Shown: one piece after another, positions 7,599 to 15,323 of the stretch
Numbering within the stretch: the first letter of the stretch is position 1
Layout of the letters: every line of letters begins with the position of its first letter
Notes under the pieces: generated by a model
What the model was told of the DNA's origin: nothing
Database searches by the model: none
What the model saw: only the letters and a program-made list of their open reading frames with translations
NCBI GenBank assembly: GCA_963718315.1
Contig: CAVQZC010000009.1
Coordinates: 1-26,836, forward strand
Length of the DNA stretch: 26,836 bases
Origin: CAVQZC01 sp963718315
Lineage (GTDB): Bacteria; Actinomycetota; Thermoleophilia; Gaiellales; JAICJC01
Reading direction: 5' to 3'
Made by a program: the position numbers and the translations under genes

Positions 7599-7853
7599 GG
7601 TTACGCGGATCGCTGGTGGCGAGTTGCGGAGAGCGGCACGGTAACCGTCCGTTCAGCCGATGGAAGGCCTGCTGGGAGCAGTCGCGCCGGTGGGCGCCAC
7701 GCTGGTTCGCTTCGCGCTGGATGTGCCTCGCCGGCACGGTCGGGCTTGCTCCCAAGCCACGTACAACCGTACGGGTGCTCCGTGAAACGCGGCGTCACAC
7801 GAATCGCCTCTCACACGGCCCGTGTTGCCGCTAGCGACGACGCCCGTTACGCC

Positions 7854-7880
7854 GCAAGCCCGCTGCTAGAGCGGGCTTGC
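7854..7880 (-). terminator. Hairpin downstream of tRNA-Leu
   Basis: GCAAGCCCGCT (7854-7864) pairs with AGCGGGCTTGC (7870-7880), an 11-bp perfect stem with a 5-base loop, 7 bases beyond the tRNA 3' end on the minus strand. No T-run follows. It is probably the tRNA transcript's end or a processing structure. Confidence 0.6.
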
Positions 7881-7887
7881 GAGGCGA

Positions 7888-7971
7888 TGCGGATGAGAGG
7901 ACTTGAACCTCCACGACCTTACGGCCACACGGACCTGAACCGTGCGCGTCTACCAATTCCGCCACATCCGC
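7888..7971 (-). tRNA. tRNA-Leu (anticodon CAG)
   Basis: 84 bases on the minus strand. The acceptor stem GCGGATG pairs with CATCCGC and the discriminator is A. The anticodon stem-loop CACGG-TTCAGGT-CCGTG gives anticodon CAG. A long variable arm (GGCC..GGTC region) marks a class II tRNA, and the T-arm contains GGTTCAAGTCC. CCA is not encoded. It reads CUG, the commonest leucine codon in such a GC-rich genome. It lies 14 bases after the CoA-transferase stop on the same strand and is followed by a strong hairpin. Confidence 0.95.
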
Positions 7972-7985
7972 GCGAGCGGCCGATT

Positions 7986-9189
7986 CTATCGCGGCGCGCA
8001 GGCACCGGCGCGCAGCTGGAGATCTCCTCGGGCGAGTAGCCGAGCTCGTCCAGCACCTCCTGGGCGTGCTCGCCGAGCCGCGGCGGCGGGATCCTCAGCC
8101 GGGGCGCCCGGCCGGCGAGCCGCACCGGGGAGCGCACCAGCTGCGAGGTCGCCGGCGGTGGGGTGCGGAGACCTGCTCGACCATGTGTGTCGCCGGTCCG
8201 GAGAACATCTGCGGAATCGACAGCACCGGGCCGCCGGGCACGCGCGCGCGCTCCAGCAGCGCGCGCCAGTCGGCGACGGGGCGCGCGGCGATCAACCGCT
8301 GGAGCTGCGGGCACGAGCTCGGCCCGGCCATTCGACGCGGCCGGCGTTGGTGCGATAGCGCTGGTCGTCGGCGAGGTCGGCGCGCCCCGCCTCCTTGCAG
8401 AACCGCTGGAAGTGGTCGTCGGTGCCGACGGCCAGGTTGATGTACCCGTCGGCGGCCTTGAACGTCTCGTAGGGAACGATCGACGGGTGGGCGTTGCCCA
8501 GCCGTTCCGGCTCGATCCCGCCCAGCAGCCAGTCGCCCGCCCGGTTGGCCAGCCAGGCAACCTGTGCGTCGAGCAGCGACACCTCGCAGCGTGCGCCCGT
8601 GACCTGTGCGGTCGCGCTCGTACGAGCGCCGCCAGCACCGCCGAGGAGGCGAACAGCCCGGCCACGATGTCAGAGATGGCAACGGAGACCTTCATCGGCT
8701 CCCCGTCGGGCTCGCCGGTGATGCTCATGATCCCGCCCAGGCCCTGCATCAGGAAGTCGTACCCCGGCCGCTCGGCGTCCGGCCCGTCGGAGGGGTAACC
8801 CGCGGATGGCGCAGTGGACGATCCGCGGGTTGATCCGCTCGCAGCGACGGAAAGTCGACGCCGTAGCGCTCCGCTGCGGCGGGCAGGAAGTTCTGCGATC
8901 AGCGACGTCGGAGCGCTGCACCAGGCGGCGCACCACCTCGACGCCGTCGGAGTCGCGCAGGTCGATGGCGATCGACCGCTTGTTGCGGTTGACCTGCAGG
9001 AAGTAGGCGGCACTCGCCGTTGCGGAACGGCGGCCCCCAGCGGCGGCTGCCGTCGCCCTCGCCGGGCCGCTCGACCTTGACGATGTCGGCGCCCAGGTCG
9101 CCGAGCATCATCGTGCAGTAGGGGCCCGCCAGCACCTGCGTCAGGTCGAGGACGCGGAGCCCGGCGAGCGGCAGGTCGGCCGAGCCCAC
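7986..9189 (-). CDS. CaiB/BaiF family III CoA-transferase (about seven frame breaks)
   Basis: A class III CoA-transferase, about 400 residues if repaired. The N-terminus LPLAGLRVLDLTQVLAGPYC then MMLGDLGADIVKVERPGEGD is diagnostic. Further blocks in shifting frames are RSIAIDLRDSDGVEVVRRLV, ERPGYDFLMQGLGGIMSITG, VSLLDAQVAWLANRAGDWL, NAHPSIVPYETFKAADGYIN, DWRALLERARVPGGPV and LGEHAQEVLDELGYSPEEI, in the right family order. The final frame ends at TAG 7986. The family moves CoA between acyl groups; the substrate is not predictable. Start is GTG 9189, 7 bases after the peroxiredoxin stop. The density of breaks is the highest in the window, so this could be a genuine pseudogene, but other core genes show the same kind of break. 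Confidence 0.75.
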
Positions 9190-9196
9190 CGGACCC

Positions 9197-9671
9197 TCAG
9201 GCGGCCGTCGCCAGGCGTGACACCTGCTCGAGCGCCCACTCGGTGTGCGCGTCGGGCTTGACCCGCCGCTTGATCGCTGCGATCCGCCCGTCGGCGTCGA
9301 TCACGAACGTCGAGCGCTCGATGCCCATGTATGTCTTGCCGTAGTTCTTCTTCTCGACCCACACGCCGTAGGCCTCCGCCAGCTTGTGATCGGGGTCGGC
9401 CAGCAGCGTGAATGGCAGCGAGTACTTGTCCCGGAACTTCACGTGCGACTCAACCGAGTGCGGGGCTGACCCCAATCACGGTGGCGTTCATCTCGCCGAA
9501 CGCGGGCCAGCAGTCGCGGATCCCGCAGGCCTGGCGCGTGCAGCCCGCCGTGTCGTCCTTGGGATAGAAGTAGAGGACGACGGGGCGGCCGCGCAACTGC
9601 TCCAGGGAGACGGTCTCGCCGGTGTCGGATTGCAGCTCGAAGCTGGGTGCGGGGTCGCCGATCTCGGGCAT
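9197..9671 (-). CDS. bcp: Thioredoxin-dependent peroxiredoxin, BCP/PrxQ type (one frame break)
   Basis: Reduces hydrogen peroxide and organic peroxides in the cytoplasm. The thioredoxin fold starts at MPEIGDPAPSFEL. The active site is VLYFYPKDDTAGCTRQACGI, with peroxidatic Cys44 and a resolving-type Cys49 five residues on, the PrxQ arrangement. The second half reads FTLLADPDHKLAEAYGVW then GIERSTFVIDADGRI and ends RLATAA. The frames join near 9465 (VIGVSP to SVESHVKFRDKY). ATG 9671 is well supported by AAGGAG 7 bases upstream. The CoA-transferase follows after 7 bases, suggesting a two-gene operon. Confidence 0.88.
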
Positions 9672-9751
9672 GTGGGGACTCCTTCGCAGGGTCTTGGGCG
9701 TTGGATTGTAGAGCCCGCCTCGTGCCCGCAACCATCTTCCGGGGCCGCTGA

Positions 9752-9757
9752 TAGCCT
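9752..9757 (+). promoter_or_regulatory. -10 hexamer TAGCCT, leaderless-type
   Basis: TAGCCT ends 6 bases before the GTG at 9764, and no ribosome binding site is present. The transcript would start at or next to the start codon. Confidence 0.45.
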
Positions 9758-9763
9758 GGGCTC

Positions 9764-10124
9764 GTGCCGGAGGTGCATGCCGTTGTTGGCTCCCTGCTGA
9801 TCCTCACCAACCTGACGGTTGCGATCTGGGGCTTCGTCGCGTACCGGCGCAATGCGCCTCCGGGCAGGGCGTTTCCGCAGGTGCTGGCGGCCGCCCAGAC
9901 GCTGGTTCTGGCCCAGGCAACGCTGGGGTTGCTGCTGCGTCTCGGAGGGGTACCGCCCTGGTGACAAGCTTCACTTCATCTATGGACTGGGTCCGCTGCT
10001 CGCCATCGCCTACCCCTATGCTTTGCGGGGTGAGGACGGCCGCAAGAACCTGCTGTATTTCTCGATCGGCTCGACGGTCGTGGCCGCTCTCGGGATCCGC
10101 GCCTTCATGACGGGGCCGTCCTGA
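9764..10124 (+). CDS. Small membrane protein (one frame break)
   Basis: About 120 residues after joining frames near 9945. The first helix is VHAVVGSLLILTNLTVAIWG, then VAYRRN. A second helix, AAAQTLVLAQATLGLLLRL, follows. After the break, DKLHFIYGLGPLLAIAYPYA forms helix three, and STVVAALGIRAFMTGPS is the last. Four helices with an RRN positive loop; I do not recognise a family. Start GTG 9764 fits the TAGCCT hexamer just upstream. The stop overlaps the ATG of the next gene (TGATG), so the two are coupled. Confidence 0.65.
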
Positions 10125-10505
10125 TGTCCAGAGAAACCATCCGTGGCTTTCTGATCATCATCGGCGTCGCCGTCCTGGCCACCGTGTACTCGAGCACGTC
10201 GTCGGCGATCGCCGCCTCGCTGTTCGGGGCGATCGGGCTGATCTTCATCTGCCTGCTCTGGTACTTCGGCTACAACTGGTACCGCGAGAACCGGTGCGCG
10301 ATCTCGCTGATGCCCGACCGGCAGCGCGGGATCATGTACGTCGGGATGGGCGCGGTGACGGTGTCGGCCGCGCTCTACTCGCTGTCGAAGTTCGGGCTGA
10401 TCGCGGTCAGCGGGTTCGTCTCGACCCTGCTGCTGGTGCTGTTCTTCGGCCGGGCTGTTCGGCATGTTCTACGCCTGGCAGGAATCGAAGCGCTACTACC
10501 TGTGA
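10124..10505 (+). CDS. Hypothetical membrane protein (one frame break)
   Basis: About 126 residues. Helices are IRGFLIIIGVAVLATVYSS, IAASLFGAIGLIFICLLWYF, GIMYVGMGAVTVSAALYSLS and ISGF-like VSGFVSTLLLVLFFG. A frame break near 10450 (one extra C in GGCCGGG) restores LFGMFYAWQESKRYYL and a TGA at 10503-10505. Without the repair the frame runs on into the RidA domain and gives a false membrane-RidA fusion. Function unknown. Neighbours on both sides overlap by 1 or 4 bases, so this is the middle gene of a three-gene operon. Confidence 0.65.
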
Positions 10506-10897
10506 CGCCGGACTTCGTCGACCCGTCGGGCCTCTTCCCGGGTGCGCCGTACCACTACGCCGCCGTCGCCTCGGCCGGCCGCACGGTGTTCACCGCCGGC
10601 GCCTGCCCGCTCGATGCCGACGGCCGGGTGGCGGCGCCGGGTGACCTCGAGGCGCAGACGCGCCAGGCGGTCGCGAACCTGTTTGCCGCGCTGGCAGAGG
10701 CGGGAGGGGGCGTCAAGGACGTGGTCAAGACCACGGTTTTCGTGGCCGGCGAGTCGCGGGCCGATCTGGTGGCGGCCTGGGACGTGGTGGAGGAGGCGTT
10801 CGCGCCTGCGCGCCCGCCCAGCACTCTGCTGGGCGTCTCATTCCTCGGGTACCCGGATCAACTGGTCGAGATCGAGGCGATCGCGGTCATCGGCTGA
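10502..10897 (+). CDS. RidA-family protein (Rid/YjgF/YER057c/UK114)
   Basis: 131 residues of a single Rid domain. It opens FVDPSGLFPGAPYHYAAVA and shows FTAGACPLDADGRVAAPGDL, then QTRQAVANLFAALAEAGGG and VVKTTVFVAG, closing LVEIEAIAVIG. Rid proteins form trimers, and RidA itself hydrolyses reactive enamines/imines. The stretch corresponding to RidA's active-site arginine (PARSxVEV) reads PPSTLLGV here, so the arginine seems to be missing and imine deamination is doubtful; it probably belongs to another Rid subgroup. GTG 10502 overlaps the upstream stop as GTGA. Confidence 0.85.
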   Translation: MTPDFVDPSGLFPGAPYHYAAVASAGRTVFTAGACPLDADGRVAAPGDLEAQTRQAVANLFAALAEAGGGVKDVVKTTVFVAGESRADLVAAWDVVEEAFAPARPPSTLLGVSFLGYPDQLVEIEAIAVIG

Positions 10898-10899
10898 TC

Positions 10900-10905
10900 T
10901 AGGCT
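10900..10905 (+). promoter_or_regulatory. Possible -10 hexamer TAGGCT for osmC
   Basis: TAGGCT lies 27 bases before the OsmC ATG. The leader would contain GAGGAGG, so this transcript would have a normal short leader. Confidence 0.35.
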
Positions 10906-10932
10906 GCGGCGCAATGACGACGAGGAGGCATC

Positions 10933-11358
10933 ATGGCTGATTCACGGGCAAGTGCGGTCTGGCACGGCGATCTGATGTCGGGCGAGGGGACGGTCAGCGT
11001 CGACAGCGGGGCCTTCCCGGCGCAGCCGGTAACGTGGAAGGCGCGAACCGAACGCCCCGATTCCAAGACCTCACCCGAGGAGCTGATCGCTGCTGCGCAC
11101 GCCGCCTGCTTCGCAATGGCGCTCTCGAACACGCTCGCGGAGGCGGGCCACACGGCGACCGAGCTCCAGGTCAGCGCCGTCTGCCACTTCAAGCCCGGGA
11201 CCGGCATCACGACGATGAAGCTCGACGTGCGGGGATCGGTGCCCGGCGTCGACCAGGCTGAGTTCGAGAGGCTGGCGGGCGAGGGCGAGGCAGGCTGCCC
11301 CGTCTCCAACGCGCTGCGGGGCAACGTCGAGATCAGCCTGACCGCGACGCTCGCCTAG
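10933..11358 (+). CDS. OsmC-family peroxiredoxin-like protein
   Basis: 141 residues, intact. OsmC proteins are dimeric thiol peroxidases reducing organic hydroperoxides. The two active cysteines are present: Cys59 in HAACFAMALS and Cys122 in GEAGCPVSNALRG, with the expected PEELIAAAHAACF helix before the first. The start ATG has GAGGAGG 5 bases upstream, one of the best ribosome binding sites in the window. Its TAG overlaps the HemQ stop in the palindrome CTAG (convergent genes). Confidence 0.92.
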   Translation: MADSRASAVWHGDLMSGEGTVSVDSGAFPAQPVTWKARTERPDSKTSPEELIAAAHAACFAMALSNTLAEAGHTATELQVSAVCHFKPGTGITTMKLDVRGSVPGVDQAEFERLAGEGEAGCPVSNALRGNVEISLTATLA

Positions 11359-12107
11359 ACAGATTCGGTCGCGGCGGCGACGCCGGCGCCGAGCCCGTCG
11401 AGCACCTCGCGCACCGACCCCGAGACGCAGGTGAAGATCGGCGTGTCGCGCTCGGTGTAGCGGCTGGCCTCGGTCTCGCGCAGCGTCATCATCAGGTCGA
11501 GGAAGTCGCCGACGTAGTCGGTCTCGAAGGCGACCACGAACTCCTGGTCATCGATTCCGTAGGAGTAGGTGGTGTTGATCTTCACCGTCGGGAACTTGTG
11601 CCCGGTGGCGATGTGCTCGTTCATGATCCCCTGCCGCGCAGGCTTGGACAGCTGGTACCAGGCGCGCGTCTTGACCATCGGGTAGATCAGCAGGTACCTG
11701 GAGTCGGGGTTCCACATGATCCGGCCGCGCTTGTGCATCGACCGTCCCTCGCCCTTGACGTACTGCGAGCGGCGGGTCATCGACAGGTAGGCGTGTGGCG
11801 TCTCCAGGTAGGGCCCGAGCGCCGTGCCGTGCAGGTCGGTGGCGAGCTCCTGGAAGTCCTCCAGCCGCTCCGACACCTTCCACAGCATGAAGTCGGCATC
11901 CGGCCGCAGGCCGAACATCGAGTAGGCCCGGATCGGGAAGCTCTGCTGGTGGCGCTCGACGACCGCCGCGAACTCCTCCAGCGCCGCCTCGCGGTCGGGC
12001 TCGGGGAGCAGGCGGAAGGCGCGGTCGAGCCGGTAGAACGTGAAGTGGACGAACTGGCGGTCCTCGCCTGCCGAGTTGTTTGCCGCCGCTCCGTTCTGCT
12101 CGCTCAT
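11355..12107 (-). CDS. hemQ: Chlorite-dismutase-family coproheme decarboxylase (HemQ type)
   Basis: 250 residues, intact. HemQ turns Fe-coproporphyrin III into haem b by two oxidative decarboxylations, the last step of the coproporphyrin-dependent route in Gram-positive bacteria. Typical blocks are VHFTFYRLDRAFRLLP, IRAYSMFGLRPDADFMLWKV, HAYLSMTRRSQYVKGEGRSM (containing the presumed catalytic tyrosine), YLLIYPMVKTRAWYQL, IATGHKFPTVKINTTYSYG (with the likely haem-ligand His) and DDQEFVVAFETD. No chlorite-degradation function should be assumed. The TACGAT hexamer 8 bases before ATG 12107 and the lack of a ribosome binding site suggest a leaderless message. It is divergent from the TadE cassette. 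Confidence 0.9.
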   Translation of the reverse strand: MSEQNGAAANNSAGEDRQFVHFTFYRLDRAFRLLPEPDREAALEEFAAVVERHQQSFPIRAYSMFGLRPDADFMLWKVSERLEDFQELATDLHGTALGPYLETPHAYLSMTRRSQYVKGEGRSMHKRGRIMWNPDSRYLLIYPMVKTRAWYQLSKPARQGIMNEHIATGHKFPTVKINTTYSYGIDDQEFVVAFETDYVGDFLDLMMTLRETEASRYTERDTPIFTCVSGSVREVLDGLGAGVAAATESV

Positions 12108-12115
12108 CTGTTGCG

Positions 12116-12121
12116 ATCGTA
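12116..12121 (-). promoter_or_regulatory. -10 hexamer TACGAT for hemQ
   Basis: Minus-strand TACGAT, 8 bases before ATG 12107. No -35 consensus at the right distance. Confidence 0.5.
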
Positions 12122-12158
12122 GCAGCCGACTCTGGTCAGTCCTGCGACACCTTGCGCG

Positions 12159-12188
12159 TTGTTTCGTGAGCGCCGGCGCTCGTACCGT
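12159..12188 (+). promoter_or_regulatory. Promoter of the TadE/P60 cassette
   Basis: TTGTTT (12159-12164), an 18-base spacer, and TACCGT (12183-12188), 6 bases before GTG 12195. It lies in the 87-base region divergent from hemQ. Confidence 0.45.
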
Positions 12189-12194
12189 GGGCCG

Positions 12195-12519
12195 GTGATC
12201 AGGGAACGGGGACAGGCGAGCGTGGAGCTGGTCGCGCTGCTGCCGGCGGTGGTGCTGCTGGCGGTCGCGGGCTGGCAGGCGGTGCTGATCGGGTGGTCGA
12301 TGCTGGAGGCCGAGCACGCGGCCCGGATCGCCGCGCGCGCGGCCATGATCGGCGGTTCGCCGGCCGCCGCTGCCCGCTCTGCGCTGCCGGGGTCGCTCGC
12401 CCGTGGGAGCGCGGTCTCGCGGTCGGGCGGCCGGCTGCTCGGTACGGCTGCAGGTGCCCTCGGTGATCCCCGGCCTGGCGCCCCACGTCACCGCCTCGGC
12501 GCCGGTGGTGCGGCAGTGA
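12195..12519 (+). CDS. TadE-like pseudopilin (one frame break)
   Basis: About 107 residues. The N-terminus RERGQASVELVALLPAVVLL is a class III (prepilin-type) signal: a short basic leader, G|QASVE with Glu at +5 after the cleavage site, then a hydrophobic helix. AEHAARIAARAA follows, as in TadE-family proteins of tad/flp pilus and related envelope systems. The frame breaks near 12436; the repaired C-terminus reads VRLQVPSVIPGLAPHVTASA. Start GTG 12195 is preferred over upstream codons because of TACCGT 6 bases before it. The stop overlaps the next start (GTGA). Confidence 0.7.
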
Positions 12520-12806
12520 GCGAGCGCGGCCAGGCGACGATCGAGATGGCCGCGGCCGGTCTGGCGGTGGTCGCCGGGGCGCTGGTCGCGGTGCAGCTGC
12601 TGCTGGTGGTCGGGGCACAGCTGCGGGCGTCGCGCCTGGCCGACCAGGCGGCCGTGCGGCTGGCCGAGAAGCGGCCGCTGCCGGCGAGCCTGCGCCGCGA
12701 TGCCGTGATCCACCGCGTCGGCCACCGGGTGGTGGTCACCGTGCCGGTTCCGAGTCTGCTCGGCAGCACGTTCTTCACGGTCGACGACACCGCGACCCTG
12801 CCGTGA
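12516..12806 (+). CDS. Second TadE-like pseudopilin
   Basis: 96 residues, intact. It starts MSERGQATIEMAAAGLAVVA, a class III signal with Glu at +5, then one hydrophobic helix (VVAGALVAVQLLLVVGAQL) and SRLADQAAVRLAE. The exported part is short and beta-prone (VVVTVPVPSLLG). It overlaps both neighbours by four bases (GTGA), so all three should be made in step. I read it as a minor pilin-like or envelope anchor subunit; no tad ATPase or prepilin peptidase gene lies in the window. Confidence 0.7.
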   Translation: MSERGQATIEMAAAGLAVVAGALVAVQLLLVVGAQLRASRLADQAAVRLAEKRPLPASLRRDAVIHRVGHRVVVTVPVPSLLGSTFFTVDDTATLP

Positions 12807-14642
12807 GCGAGCGAGGGCAGGTGACGATGCTCGCCTCCGGCGCGATGCTGCTCCTGCTGCTGGGCGGCGCGGTGCTGTTCTTCATCGGTCAGGTCGACCG
12901 GGCGGGAGGGGCGGCGCAGCGTGCCGCCGACCTCAGCGCCCTGGCCGCCGGCCAGGCGCTGGCTCGAAACCCCGACGCCGGAGAGGGCCGGCTGGACGAC
13001 GTCGCGGCGAGTGTCGCACGCGCCAACGGCGCCCGGCTGGAGTCGATCGCTGTCCGCCACGACAACGGCGTGCCGAGCGGGGTGGAGGTGGCGGTTACCG
13101 TGGTGGCAACGGGCGACGTCCCGTCGGCCGGTGCGCAGCGGCGGCCGGTGACCGCGCAGGCATTCGCTGCCGTCGAGTTCACGGCATCGCCGGACGCGGC
13201 TTCGTTCCGGCCGGTCGACCTGCACGGGCTGACGGGCCGGGCGGGGGTGGTCGAGGCCGCGGCTGCGCAGGTCGGATGGCCGTACGTGTGGGGCGGCGAG
13301 AGCCGGGCGGAGGGCGGCTTTGACTGCTCGGGCCTGGTCGACTACGCCTACGCGGCCGCCGGAGCTCCGTTGCCCGGCCGGCCGACGGCGGCGGTCCTGT
13401 GGTCGCTGGCGCAGCACATCCCGGAGGCCTCCCTGCTTCCAGCCGACCTGGTGTTCATGGGCTCGGGGTCGGGCGCCCCCTACCACGTCGGCATCTACGC
13501 CGGTGACGGCGAGGTATTGGTGGCCCCGCACACCGGCGCCCAGGTGCGGTGGGAGCCGCTGGCCGGCGGCGGCTGGGACGGATTTGGGCGGCTCGTCCAG
13601 GGCCCCGCTCCCATGCCGTCTGCCGTTGACCGGGCCGCCCATGCCGCCGGCGTCGCGCCGTACGTGGTCGACGCCGAGCTGAGACTCGGCCTGGCGGCCG
13701 ATCCGACGACGGCTGCGTCCGGCCTGGCAGCGGCCGAGCGAGACCATCCCGGCGACCTCCAGGCAGCCCTGGCCCAGCAGCTTGGCAGCGCGTCGGCGGC
13801 AGCGCTCGTCCTGCGCATCGGCTCGGGCCCGGCCCTCACCTCGTTCCGCGCGGACGTCCGGCTCGCCCCGCTGCCGGCGTCCAGCTCGCGGTCGGGAAGC
13901 GGATCACTGCCGGCGCCACCCGTGATCCTGCCTCGAGGGTCGGCGGCCAGCGTGAGCTGCTCAGAGCGCGCTCGGCACCGGGCTCCAGGCCGGGGAGGAG
14001 GCGGCGGTTCGGCTGGCGGCGCGTGGCCGAGGCGTCCCGCTGCAGGCGTTTGCGGCGCTGCGAACAGCGGCCCGGTTGGGGGTGACGTTCGCCGGTCTGG
14101 TGCTGCCGGGGACGTGGCAGGCGGCCGCGGCCGTGACCGGGTCGGTGTGGGACGCGCTGTCGGCTGTGCGTGACCTGGTGGAGGTTGCGGGAGAGGGCGG
14201 GCTCGTCGTCGCCGGCATGGGCGTCTGGGCACTGCGCCTGAACCTGATCGGCGGCGTGATCTCGACCGTCGGCTTCGCGGTGCAGGCGGTGATGGCCCGC
14301 AGCCGCCGTGACCGCATCGCCGACGCGACGCTGGCGGTCGGCAGTGGACTGACAACCGTGGGCGTCGCCACGGCCGGGACGTCGCTGATCGGCCTGGGAG
14401 GCGCGACGCTCGAGGTGCCGCCGGTGGGGCTCGCCCTGATCGCGGTCGGCTCCCTGCTGTGCGCCGGGGCCTACCTCTACCAGAACCCGCAGCTCTGCCG
14501 CCGGCTTGTGAACGCCGGCAGCAGAGCGCTGGATCTGGCGTGGCGCGTGCAGACAACGCCCGTGCGGGCGGCGGTCAGCGTCGCCTCTGATGCGGCGTCG
14601 AAGGCGAGGTCGCTGGTCGAGTCGCTACCGACGCCGTGGTGA
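12803..14642 (+). CDS. TadG-like signal + NlpC/P60 peptidoglycan hydrolase + hydrophobic C-terminal domain (two frame breaks)
   Basis: Probably one polypeptide of about 612 residues. Residues 1-60: MSERGQVTMLASGAMLLLLL, then QRAADLSALAAGQAL, as in TadG/TadE-like proteins, but the +5 Glu is Met. Residues about 150-260: NlpC/P60 domain with Cys175 (GGFDCSGLVDYAYAAAG), His228 (PYHVGIYAGDGEVLVAPH) and His243, i.e. a complete catalytic triad. An Ala-rich helical region follows, then, after breaks near 13882 and 13960, a Gly-rich hydrophobic region (AGMGVWALRLNLIGGVISTV, TLAVGSGLTTVGVATAGTSL, GLALIAVGSLLCAGAYLY). The last part has no start codon between its upstream stop at 13953 and TTG 14076, although protein-like sequence fills that gap. 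That favours continuity over a separate gene. Known P60 enzymes cut D-gamma-glutamyl-diaminopimelate bonds; the target here is inferred. Confidence 0.65.
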
Positions 14643-14659
14643 CCAGCGGGCCGACTCGA

Positions 14660-15193
14660 CTAGGAGCCGACGACCTGCTGATCGCCGACACGCTGGGCGG
14701 CCACGACCTCGGTGACGGCGCCGGTGCCGACGTCGTAGATGTACCCGGACACGGTGATGTCGGGATCGAGGTGCGGTGTCTCCTGGATGCGGCGGACGTC
14801 CTCGCGGACGTTCTGCTCCAGGTCCGGGAACGGCAGAAAGTCGATGTCGGACGCGTCGGTGCCGCGCTCGTCGTGGAGCTTCTGGCGCAGCTGGTCGTTC
14901 GTGAACGTCAGCATCCCGCAGTCGGTGTGCTGCATGACGATGAACTCGCGGGTGCCGAGCAGGTTCGAGGAGATGATCAGCGAGCGGATCGCGTCGTCCG
15001 AGACGCGGCCACCGGCGTTGCGGATGACGTGGGCGTCGCCGATGTCCAGCCCGAGCACTTTGGCCGGGTCGATGCGGGCGTCCATGCACGTCACGATCGC
15101 CACTCCGCGGGCCGGTGGCATCGGCAGCTGCCCCCTGTCATAGCCCGCCGCGAACTCCTTGTTTGAGTCGAGCATCTGGTCAAGCTCAGCCAT
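14660..15193 (-). CDS. Beta-carbonic anhydrase
   Basis: 177 residues, intact. Beta-class carbonic anhydrases interconvert CO2 and bicarbonate with a zinc held by Cys-Asp-His-Cys. The ligands are visible: Cys36 and Asp38 in VTCMDARIDP, His89 and Cys92 in MQHTDCGM, plus the conserved HVIRNAGGRVSDDAIRSL helix. The CMDAR/HTDCG spelling places it in the shorter actinobacterial group. ATG 15193 has AGGGGG about 7 bases upstream. It converges on the P60 gene (17 bases between stops) and diverges from uvrC. Confidence 0.9.
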   Translation of the reverse strand: MAELDQMLDSNKEFAAGYDRGQLPMPPARGVAIVTCMDARIDPAKVLGLDIGDAHVIRNAGGRVSDDAIRSLIISSNLLGTREFIVMQHTDCGMLTFTNDQLRQKLHDERGTDASDIDFLPFPDLEQNVREDVRRIQETPHLDPDITVSGYIYDVGTGAVTEVVAAQRVGDQQVVGS

Positions 15194-15310
15194 TGCAAAC
15201 CCCCTTCGGTCAGTGCTTCAGAACGGTGCGGTCACCGTAGCAGGTTTGGATCCAAAGTAGGAGTTCGCGGCCCCTGGCTTACAGCCGCCGTTTGCCGGCA
15301 AGCCGACAGC

Positions 15311-15316
15311 TACGAT
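15311..15316 (+). promoter_or_regulatory. -10 hexamer TACGAT for uvrC
   Basis: TACGAT ends 7 bases before ATG 15324; no ribosome binding site, so a leaderless start is likely. Confidence 0.5.
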
Positions 15317-15323
15317 CGGGGTG

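Larger units (their letters stand above)
7335..7887. other. 553-base region without a recognised gene, with two strong hairpins
   Basis: No protein family recognised in any frame. It contains a paired 9-mer (7538-7557), a 9-bp hairpin (7560-7598) and an 11-bp hairpin (7854-7880), listed separately. As it lies 3' of a tRNA gene, I looked for a repeat of the tRNA end (an integration scar) and saw none. Confidence 0.45.

Noticed and set aside
7888..7971. tRNA-Leu as an integration site
   Set aside because: No integrase gene and no repeat of the tRNA 3' end were seen in the flanks.
10124..10897. Membrane protein fused to a RidA domain in one open frame
   Set aside because: A one-base shift near 10450 restores a natural end (FYAWQESKRYYL, stop at 10505) and a GTGA start for RidA, so the fusion is an artefact.
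11355..12107. Chlorite dismutase acting on chlorite
   Set aside because: Actinobacterial members of this size and sequence are HemQ haem-synthesis enzymes; nothing indicates perchlorate metabolism.
12159..12806. Single 215-residue TadE protein
   Set aside because: The frame joins two genes: repairing a break near 12436 gives a stop at 12519 overlapping a GTG start with its own prepilin signal.
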